Below, piece after piece: positions 58,499 through 64,000 of a stretch of DNA of 64,000 bases. This DNA is from Kineosporia rhizophila (GTDB lineage: Bacteria; Actinomycetota; Actinomycetes; Actinomycetales; Kineosporiaceae): the NCBI RefSeq assembly GCF_021277265.1, contig NZ_JAJSOH010000010.1, positions 124,001 through 188,000 of the forward strand. Direction: 5' to 3'. The translations under genes were made by a program, and so were the position numbers. Under the pieces are notes generated by a model. The model saw nothing but the letters and a program-made list of their open reading frames with translations. It did no database searches and was not told where the DNA came from. Each line of letters begins with the position of its first letter. Within the stretch, counting starts at the first letter, position 1.

Positions 58499-60178
58499 GT
58501 GAGCATCACCGATCCGTACGGCGCCGTGCCGGACTGGCCCAAGGTCAGCGCGAACATCGCCGAGGACGGCTCCGCCGAAGTCACGATCAACGGCTCCCCG
58601 CGGACCGTGCTCAGTGGCGGGGGCGACGTCGCCCAGGCCCGGGCGGCCGTGCTGGAGCACCTGAGCGTGCAGACCGCAGGCCTGGGACGGCCCCTGCGGG
58701 TCGAGACAGTCGACCCGGAGGGTCACTCACACCTGGTGGTGCATCCGGACGGCCGGGTTCTGCCGCTGGAGGACCAGCCGCCCAACAGCACCGCACGCGC
58801 CTGGGAACAGGTGGCTCCCGGCCCACTGCCGGGCTCGGCCCGCCGGGCGAAGCTGGGCCGCTCGAAGCACGGCCCGCTGCGCGATGCCCTGGGGCCCCGC
58901 ACGGCCGGCTCGGACGCGCTGAGCCCGACCCTCCTGCCGGAGAATGGCACCGACGCTGCACTCGGCCCGGACGACCCGCCGCCCACGTCGAGCGTCCCGA
59001 TCTCTCCTCCGACCCTGCCGGAGCAGACCACCGCGGCCGGGCTGCCGATCCGCCCGACGTCGGGCATCCCGGGCAACAGCCAGCCCGCCGCCCCGACCGG
59101 ACCGGCCGGCCCGATCACCAACCAGCCCACTCCGGCAGCCGCCGCCAGCACCCCTGGTGGCCCACCCACGTCCTCTGGTATCCCCACGATCCCGCCCCCT
59201 TCGTCCACCAACCGGATGGCTAAGGAACTCGGTGTGCCCCAGGCGAAACCCACACTCCCCGACCTGCTGGCCACCCGTCCCCCGGCTCCGAGCGGGCCGG
59301 CGCAGGACGGCTGGCAGGGAGTGCTGCGTCGGCTGACCGGCGGCCTGATCTCTCCCTCCCCGAGCCCGCAGGAACTGGAGTACCGCGAGTCGGTGGCGTC
59401 GGTGCAGCGCAGCCTGCGGGGGCCGAAGACCGTGGTGGTGGTCAACCCGAAGGGGGGAGCCCACAAGACCACGGCCACACTGCTGATCGCTGCCACCTTC
59501 GGCATGCACCGCGGCGGCTACACGCTGGCCTGGGACAACAACGAGACCCGGGGCACCCTGGGCTGGCGCGCCAACCCGGCCCGGCACAGCAACACCGCCG
59601 TCGACCTGCTGCGCGACCTCGACCGGTTCACCGACGTGCGCTCGTCACGGGTCGGCGACCTGGACAACTACGTGCGCTCGCAGGGCAGTGCCCAGTTCGA
59701 CGTGCTGGCCAGTGACGAGGACGCGGCCTCGGCGGCGAGCATCGACGACCGGGCCTTCGACCAGTTGCACCGGGCGCTGGCCCGGTTCTACCGGGTGCTG
59801 GTGGTGGACACCGGCAACAACATGCGGGCCTCGAACTGGCAGGCCGCGATCAATGCGGCCGACCAGCTGGTGATCGTCTCGACCATCCGGGAGGACACCG
59901 CGGCCTCGGCCGCCTGGCTGGCCGACGGCCTGACCGCCGCGGGCAAGACCGACGTGGTGCGCAACGCCGTCACCGTGCTGAGTGCTCCCGGCCGGCGGGC
60001 GGATCCGCAGCTGCACGACCGGCTGCACGCCCACTTCGGCAGCCTGACCCGGGTGGTGCTGGACGTGCCGCACGACCCGGCACTGGTCTCCGGCGGCCCG
60101 ATCACCTACGACGCGCTCTCGCCGGCCAGCCGTGCAGCCTGGCTGCGGGTGACCGCCGCGATCGCAGACGGCCTGTAA
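58499..60178 (+). CDS. EspI-like MinD/ParA-family ATPase with proline-rich region
   Basis: 559 residues from the GTG at 58499. Three parts: an N-terminal beta-rich module (about 1-95), a disordered Pro/Thr/Ser-rich stretch (about 130-260), and a deviant-Walker ATPase. The A motif NPKGGAHKTTA has K318 and K323 (KGGxxKT, the signature Lys conserved), followed by LAWDNNETRGTLGW (A'/switch I-like) and VLVVDTGNNMRASNWQAAINAADQLVIV (Walker B region). The layout matches EspI and related proteins linked to ESX/type VII secretion or surface localisation. No ESX genes are near, so it is an orphan here. Confidence 0.85.
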   Translation: MSITDPYGAVPDWPKVSANIAEDGSAEVTINGSPRTVLSGGGDVAQARAAVLEHLSVQTAGLGRPLRVETVDPEGHSHLVVHPDGRVLPLEDQPPNSTARAWEQVAPGPLPGSARRAKLGRSKHGPLRDALGPRTAGSDALSPTLLPENGTDAALGPDDPPPTSSVPISPPTLPEQTTAAGLPIRPTSGIPGNSQPAAPTGPAGPITNQPTPAAAASTPGGPPTSSGIPTIPPPSSTNRMAKELGVPQAKPTLPDLLATRPPAPSGPAQDGWQGVLRRLTGGLISPSPSPQELEYRESVASVQRSLRGPKTVVVVNPKGGAHKTTATLLIAATFGMHRGGYTLAWDNNETRGTLGWRANPARHSNTAVDLLRDLDRFTDVRSSRVGDLDNYVRSQGSAQFDVLASDEDAASAASIDDRAFDQLHRALARFYRVLVVDTGNNMRASNWQAAINAADQLVIVSTIREDTAASAAWLADGLTAAGKTDVVRNAVTVLSAPGRRADPQLHDRLHAHFGSLTRVVLDVPHDPALVSGGPITYDALSPASRAAWLRVTAAIADGL

Positions 60179-60199
60179 GGCTTGGGAGTGGGTCGGGGA

Positions 60200-60409
60200 T
60201 CATTCCTCCTCGACCCACTCCAGCAGGTCGCCGGGCTGGCACTCCAGCACCCGGCACATCGCGTCGAGCGTGCTGAAGCGAACCGCCTTGGCCCGCCCGT
60301 TCTTCAGTACCGCCACGTTGGCCGCGCTCAGGCCGACCTTCTCGGCGAACTCCCCCACACTCATCTTGCGCCTGGCCAGCTCGACGTCGATCCGCACGAC
60401 GATCGGCAT
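60200..60409 (-). CDS. Small Cro/C1-type HTH regulator (YozG-like)
   Basis: 69 residues from ATG 60409; its start shares a base with the stop of the upstream gene (TGATG). The whole protein is one helix-turn-helix: IDVELARRKMSVGEFAEKVGLSAANVAVLKNGRAKAVRFSTLDAMCRVLECQPGDLLEW. This YozG-type regulator is routinely paired with a DUF2975 membrane protein, as here, and likely controls the pair. Confidence 0.93.
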   Translation of the reverse strand: MPIVVRIDVELARRKMSVGEFAEKVGLSAANVAVLKNGRAKAVRFSTLDAMCRVLECQPGDLLEWVEEE

Positions 60410-60888
60410 CAGATGACCCCCTCCAGGTCGGAGCGCAGAGTGGTGGCCTGACGCAGCAGTGCGCGCATCACCAGCATCAGCAGCCCGGCCACGGCGAGCC
60501 CGACCACGAGCAGGAACAGCAACAACGGCACGCCCGGGTCGTCGGCGTTGAAGCCGACCCACAGGAAGAAGCCGGTGAGCACCAGCCAGGCCGCCGCGAT
60601 CGCCGCCAGGATCACGTTCACCCAGGTGAAGGCGTCTTCACTGAAGATGCGGTCGCGCCGGATCAGGCCGAGCAGCTTCCAGGTGGAGACCACCACGGCC
60701 TCGGCGCACAGCAGCCAGAACCCGGTGAGGACGGTCAGCGGCCAGCGCAGGTGCGCGTCGTCGGGATTCTGCTCGGCCATGTAGGCGAACTGACCGGGGA
60801 ACGAGAAGGTCTGCAGCATCACCAGGACGCCGAACAGCACCGCCAGGAACCCCTTGAGCACGAAGACCACTCGATGATCAATCAACAT
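60409..60888 (-). CDS. DUF2975 membrane protein
   Basis: 159 residues. Four membrane helices (about 8-27, 48-70, 88-111, 120-142) with the polar pattern RDRIFSEDAFTWVN between helices 2 and 3 that marks DUF2975. Function unknown; co-translated with the HTH regulator by a TGATG junction. The unit may be a membrane-sensing regulatory pair. Confidence 0.88.
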   Translation of the reverse strand: MLIDHRVVFVLKGFLAVLFGVLVMLQTFSFPGQFAYMAEQNPDDAHLRWPLTVLTGFWLLCAEAVVVSTWKLLGLIRRDRIFSEDAFTWVNVILAAIAAAWLVLTGFFLWVGFNADDPGVPLLLFLLVVGLAVAGLLMLVMRALLRQATTLRSDLEGVI

Positions 60889-60930
60889 GCATCGAGTATC
60901 ACTGATTATCTATCGAAAATCAATCGATGG
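60870..60930. promoter_or_regulatory. AT-rich promoter/operator of the DUF2975-HTH pair
   Basis: Unusually AT-rich for this genome. It holds an inverted repeat CTCGATG / CATCGAG and repeated ATCGA words (as in TATCGAAAATCAATCGATGG), spanning the start of the DUF2975 gene. Repeats of this kind fit autoregulation by the small HTH protein; this is inference. Confidence 0.55.
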
Positions 60931-60986
60931 ACGTTTGCGGCGACCATCTCCGCGGACGTCCGCCGGTCGCCTTGGTCACCAAAGGC

Positions 60987-61023
60987 ACGACCCCCGGTTC
61001 GCAAGGCGAACCGGGGGTCGTTT
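60987..61023. terminator. Terminator after the siderophore-binding protein gene
   Basis: Perfect 16-base stem, ACGACCCCCGGTTCGC (60987-61002) and GCGAACCGGGGGTCGT (61006-61021), loop AAG, with a short T-run on either side. Lies 42 bases past the fecB-like stop. Confidence 0.85.
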
Positions 61024-61064
61024 CCCGCAGCCGGGACCTGACTGTGGGGCAGAGACAGCTGGGA

Positions 61065-62090
61065 CTACTTGGCCAGGGCGGCCTTCCAGAGCGGCACCAC
61101 GTTCTCCAGGGCGTAGGAGATCGACAGCGGCGACTCGGTGGCGAAGGCCGAGCTGATGTTCTTGTCGTCGATGACCACGCTGTGGCCGGCCTTCACCGCG
61201 GGAACCGCCTGGAACAGCGGGTCTTCGCTGATGTCGGTGGCCTCGATGCCGATCGGCGCCATGGTGACCAGGTCGGCGTCGAGCATCTTGAGGTTCTCGC
61301 TCGAGACGCTGACCGAGAAGGAGCCGGCCTCGCGCTGCTCCTCGACGGTCGGGTTGTTCTTGAACCCGAGCTTCTCGGCGAAGTTCACCCGGCCGGTGCC
61401 GCTGACGTAGGCGCCGTAGCCCTCGCTGGTCTTCGAGCCGACGGTGATGGTCTTACCGGCGAACTCGGGGTTCTCGTCGGCGTACTTCTGGTACTCGGCG
61501 TCGATGTCGGCGACGATCTGCTCGCCCTTCTCCTTCTCACCGAGCGCCGTGGCGATCATCGTGGTCTGGTCGGCCCACGGGGTGAGGTAGGCGTCGGCCC
61601 CCTCGGGAATGCCGACCGTGGGGGCGATCTTGCTGAGCGTGTCGTACCGCTCCTGGTCGCCGCTCGACTTCACGTCGAGGATCAGGTCGGGCTTGAGCGC
61701 GGCGATCTTCTCGTACTCCGGCTCGAGAGTGCCGATGATCTGCGGGGCTTCGGTGTACTTGCCCTCGGCCCAGGGGCCGACACCCTCACCGCCGAAGGCC
61801 AGCCAGTCGCTGGCGCCGACCGGCTGGACGCCCAGGGCGAGCGCCGTTTCGGCGTCGGACCAGCCCAGGGCGACGACGCGCTCGGGCTTCTTCTCGATGG
61901 TCACGTCACCGAACTTGGTCGCGACGGTGGCCGGGAAGGCGCTGCTGGAGCTGGTTTCGGAGTCGAACGAGGCGGCCTCGGCGTCGGAGTCCGAGTCGCT
62001 GCCGCAGGCAGTCAGGGCAACCATGGTGGCAGCGGCGACAGCGACGAGAACCGTACGCCGCGAACGCCGCTGGGGCAGTGAGGAACGCAT
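61065..62090 (-). CDS. Iron-siderophore ABC transporter, substrate-binding lipoprotein
   Basis: 341 residues. Basic N-terminus, hydrophobic signal and lipobox LTAC with C29, so it is lipid-anchored outside the membrane. FecB/FepB-type domain: KPERVVALGWSDAETALALGVQPVG, EKIAALKPDLILDVK, and the end LFQAVPAVKAGHSVVID. Captures ferric siderophore for the FecCD/FecE proteins encoded upstream. An iron-box sequence sits 5-23 bases before its start. Confidence 0.94.
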   Translation of the reverse strand: MRSSLPQRRSRRTVLVAVAAATMVALTACGSDSDSDAEAASFDSETSSSSAFPATVATKFGDVTIEKKPERVVALGWSDAETALALGVQPVGASDWLAFGGEGVGPWAEGKYTEAPQIIGTLEPEYEKIAALKPDLILDVKSSGDQERYDTLSKIAPTVGIPEGADAYLTPWADQTTMIATALGEKEKGEQIVADIDAEYQKYADENPEFAGKTITVGSKTSEGYGAYVSGTGRVNFAEKLGFKNNPTVEEQREAGSFSVSVSSENLKMLDADLVTMAPIGIEATDISEDPLFQAVPAVKAGHSVVIDDKNISSAFATESPLSISYALENVVPLWKAALAK

Positions 62091-62094
62091 GAGA

Positions 62095-62113
62095 TCAGGT
62101 TAGCATTACCTAA
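62095..62113 (-). promoter_or_regulatory. IdeR/DtxR-type iron box upstream of the binding-protein gene
   Basis: On the minus strand, TTAGGTAATGCTAACCTGA closely matches the actinobacterial consensus TTAGGTTAGSCTAACCTAA. It lies between the end of the ATPase gene and the start of the lipoprotein gene, so the lipoprotein has its own iron-repressed promoter. Confidence 0.87.
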
Positions 62114-62117
62114 GCTG

Positions 62118-62930
62118 TCAACCGGTTTCGGTTGCGACACGGTGCCGGCCGATCGGCACGATCATCGGGCTGCCCGAGATCGGGTCGGGCACAACCGAAC
62201 ACCGCATCCCGAACATCTCCTCGATCAGGCCGGCGGTGACCACCTCCCGCGGATCCCCCACCGCCATCACCTTTCCGGCCCGCATCGCGATCAGGTGATC
62301 GGCGTAGCGGCAGGCCAGGTTCAGGTCGTGCAACACCACCACCACGGTGGTGCCCCGGGTGGTGTTCAGGTCGATCAGCAGGTCGAGAACCTCGAGCTGG
62401 TGCGCCACGTCGAGGTAGGTGGTGGGCTCGTCGAGCAGCAGCAGGTCGGTGCGCTGGGCCAGAGCCATCGCGATCCAGACTCTTTGGCGCTGACCGCCCG
62501 AAAGCGCGTCCACCGGGCGGGAAGCCAGCTCCAGCACGCTAGTGGCGCGCATCGCCTCGGCGACCGCCTGGTCGTCCTCGGCCGTCCATTTGCGCAGCCA
62601 GCCCTGGTGCGGGTAGCGGCCGCGGCCGACCAGGTCGCTGACGATGATGCCGTCGGGGGCCACCGGGGTCTGCGGCAGAATGCCCAGCACGCTCGCCACC
62701 TCTTTGGTGGGCGTCTTCTGGATGTCCTTGCCGTCCAGCAGGATCTGCCCCGAGGTGGGGGCCAGCAGGCGGGCCATCGCGCGCAGGGTGGTCGACTTCC
62801 CGCAGGCGTTCGGGCCGACGATCATCGTCACCCGGCCCGGCGGGACGTCCAGGTCGAGGCCCTCGACCACCTTCTGCCCGTCGTAGCCCAGGTACAGGTC
62901 CCGAGCCCCGAGCGTGTGTTCGGCCGTCAT
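62118..62930 (-). CDS. Iron-siderophore ABC transporter ATPase (FecE/FepC-like)
   Basis: 270 residues. Walker A GPNACGKST (39-47), the signature LSGGQRQRVWIAMALAQ, Walker B LLLLDEPTTYLD and H-loop VVVLHDLNLACRYAD, all typical for FepC/FecE. The Cys in the Walker A loop is a common variant. Powers the FecCD-type permease encoded just upstream (6-base gap). Confidence 0.95.
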   Translation of the reverse strand: MTAEHTLGARDLYLGYDGQKVVEGLDLDVPPGRVTMIVGPNACGKSTTLRAMARLLAPTSGQILLDGKDIQKTPTKEVASVLGILPQTPVAPDGIIVSDLVGRGRYPHQGWLRKWTAEDDQAVAEAMRATSVLELASRPVDALSGGQRQRVWIAMALAQRTDLLLLDEPTTYLDVAHQLEVLDLLIDLNTTRGTTVVVVLHDLNLACRYADHLIAMRAGKVMAVGDPREVVTAGLIEEMFGMRCSVVPDPISGSPMIVPIGRHRVATETG

Positions 62931-62936
62931 CGTGTA

Positions 62937-63983
62937 CTACCCACCCTTGCCGATCCGGTTGGCCCGCGAGAGCAGCCACAGCAGGTAGGGCGCACCGATC
63001 AGGCTGGTGACCACCCCCACCGGGAACTGCGTGGACCACAGCAGGTGCTGCGCGGCGAAGTCCGCCACCAGCATCAGGAGTGCGCCGACCAGCGCGGCCT
63101 GGAACAGCGCGGCCGGCTTGGCCGGCAGCAGGCGGCGGGCCACCGGCCCGGCCACGAACGCCACGAAGTTGACCGGGCCGGCGGCGGCCACCGCCACCCC
63201 GGTCAGCCCCACCGCGCAGATCAGCAGGAACCGGCGGCTGCGCTCGACCGGCACGCCGAGACCGGCGGCGGTGTCGTCGCCCATCTGCAGGGCGGGCAGC
63301 GGCCGGGCGGCCACCACGGTCAGCGGCAGCAGCACGACCAGGCCGATCAGCAGCGGGTAGAACGCCTCCAGCGAGGAGCCGTTCAGCGAGCCGGTGAGCC
63401 AGACCAGGGCGTCCTGCGCCACGGTCACGTCGGCGCTGGTCATCAGGTAGGAGATGACCGAGGCGGAGGCTCCGGCCACGCCGATGCCGATCAGGATCAG
63501 CCGGTACCCGGCCACACCGCGCTGCCAGGCCAGCAGGTAGATCAGGGTCGAGGTGACCAGGGCGCCGGTCAGGGCCGAGGCCGACAGGGCGAAACCGCTG
63601 ACCCCGAAGGTGATCGCGGCCACCACCGCGCCCACACCCGCCCCCTGGGTCACCCCGATCATGTCCGGGCTGGCCAGCGGGTTGCGCAGGAGCGCCTGGA
63701 ACAGGGCGCCGGCCAGCCCGAGAGCCAGCCCGACGCAGAGCCCGGTGACCGCCCGGGGCAGACGCAGTTCGACGATGATGAAGTGATTGCCGGCATCGCC
63801 CTGGCCGAGCAGGGTGCTGACCACGTCGGCGAAGGGGATGCGGAAGTCGCCGAACGAGAGGCTGAGCACCAGCATCGCCACGATGCCGGTGACCAGGACG
63901 GCGGTCACGCCGATCTCCCGGCCGCGGCCGCTGTGGCGGGCCCGGGTCAGGACCTCGACGTCGGCCAGGACAGTACTGCTCAC
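62937..63983 (-). CDS. Iron-siderophore ABC permease (FecCD family)
   Basis: 348 residues from the GTG at 63983. About ten helices. FecCD/BtuC landmarks: VELRLPRAVTGLCVGLALGLAGALFQALLRNPLASPDMIGVTQGAGVGA and the ATPase-coupling GPVNFVAFVAGPVARRLLP. The start overlaps the stop of the previous gene (GTGA at 63980-63983), which is expected to be the partner permease. Confidence 0.94.
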   Translation of the reverse strand: MSSTVLADVEVLTRARHSGRGREIGVTAVLVTGIVAMLVLSLSFGDFRIPFADVVSTLLGQGDAGNHFIIVELRLPRAVTGLCVGLALGLAGALFQALLRNPLASPDMIGVTQGAGVGAVVAAITFGVSGFALSASALTGALVTSTLIYLLAWQRGVAGYRLILIGIGVAGASASVISYLMTSADVTVAQDALVWLTGSLNGSSLEAFYPLLIGLVVLLPLTVVAARPLPALQMGDDTAAGLGVPVERSRRFLLICAVGLTGVAVAAAGPVNFVAFVAGPVARRLLPAKPAALFQAALVGALLMLVADFAAQHLLWSTQFPVGVVTSLIGAPYLLWLLSRANRIGKGG

Positions 63984-64000
63984 AGCTCGGCCATCTTCCG
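63980..64000 (-). CDS. 3' end of the upstream gene, probably a second FecCD permease
   Basis: Only the last six codons (R-K-M-A-E-L) and a TGA are in the window. The 4-base overlap with the downstream permease and the usual FepD/FepG pair organisation suggest a partner permease. This is inferred from context alone. Confidence 0.5.
   Translation of the reverse strand, partial: RKMAEL

Noticed and set aside
1..64000. tRNA, rRNA, insertion sequences or integrase sites
   Set aside because: No cloverleaf-like sequence, rRNA segment, transposase or integrase coding, or terminal repeats were seen on reading both strands; a tRNA scan and IS search would be the decisive check.

Overview
This is a stretch of chromosome from a high-GC Gram-positive bacterium (Actinomycetota). 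The evidence is very high GC at third codon positions, frequent GTG and TTG starts, 4-base ATGA/GTGA overlaps between operon genes, ANTAR-domain regulators, SpoIIE/STAS/HATPase partner-switch proteins, an EspI-like MinD ATPase and an IdeR/DtxR-type iron box. Two chemoreceptor genes and a GGDEF protein suggest a motile actinomycete (Kineosporia/Kineococcus-like is a guess). I see no rRNA, tRNA, CRISPR array, insertion sequence or prophage. Coding density is high and base composition looks even.

Layout. 0-6 kb: a GGDEF protein (runs off the left edge), cardiolipin synthase, a stand-alone PhoU, a ManD-type sugar-acid dehydratase and an extended SDR. 6-19 kb: a stress-flavoured block with a zinc alcohol dehydrogenase, a large HPII-type catalase, a CYP152 peroxygenase P450 with an OleT-type active-site histidine, three SDRs (one interrupted by an in-frame stop), ChaB, a PAS-GAF-ANTAR regulator, a frameshifted GAF-ANTAR gene, SRPBCC, a DUF2238-like membrane protein, a holin-like DUF1469 protein and a repeat-bearing DUF3618 protein. 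19-25 kb: a TetR regulator divergent from an MFS drug exporter with two matching operators, YihY/BrkB, a canonical chemoreceptor and an old yellow enzyme. 25.7-29.5 kb: a signalling cassette in which two near-identical Roadblock/LC7 proteins flank an anti-sigma-type kinase, a STAS protein and a GAF-SpoIIE phosphatase. 29.5-33.2 kb: a three-subunit molybdenum hydroxylase operon. 33-36 kb: GNAT, a chemoreceptor with a degenerate signalling tip, and an unrecognised protein. 36-39 kb: VOC, SurE, PfkB-type kinase and alpha/beta hydrolase, probably one operon. 39-46 kb: a tightly overlapping four-gene ABC operon (two ATPases, two FtsX-like permeases), in which one ATPase carries an AbrB-like tail. 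46-52 kb: hydrolase, NfeD-like plus flotillin pair, acyl-CoA dehydrogenase, DUF6158 and topoisomerase IB. 52-58 kb: a NarL-type two-component system, a membrane protein, an SDR divergent from an MmyB-like regulator, and pirin. 58-61 kb: an orphan EspI-like ATPase and a DUF2975/Cro-type pair. 61-64 kb: a siderophore-iron ABC transporter that runs off the right edge.

How it fits together. Much of the window concerns stress and signalling rather than core metabolism. Peroxide handling (catalase next to an H2O2-using P450), envelope adaptation (cardiolipin synthase, flotillin/NfeD, YihY, FtsX-type ABC) and output control (ANTAR, partner switching, two-component, TetR) sit together. The most promising candidate for an under-described system is the double-Roadblock partner-switch cassette. 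Next come the OleT-like P450/catalase pair and the ABC operon with the AbrB-tailed ATPase.
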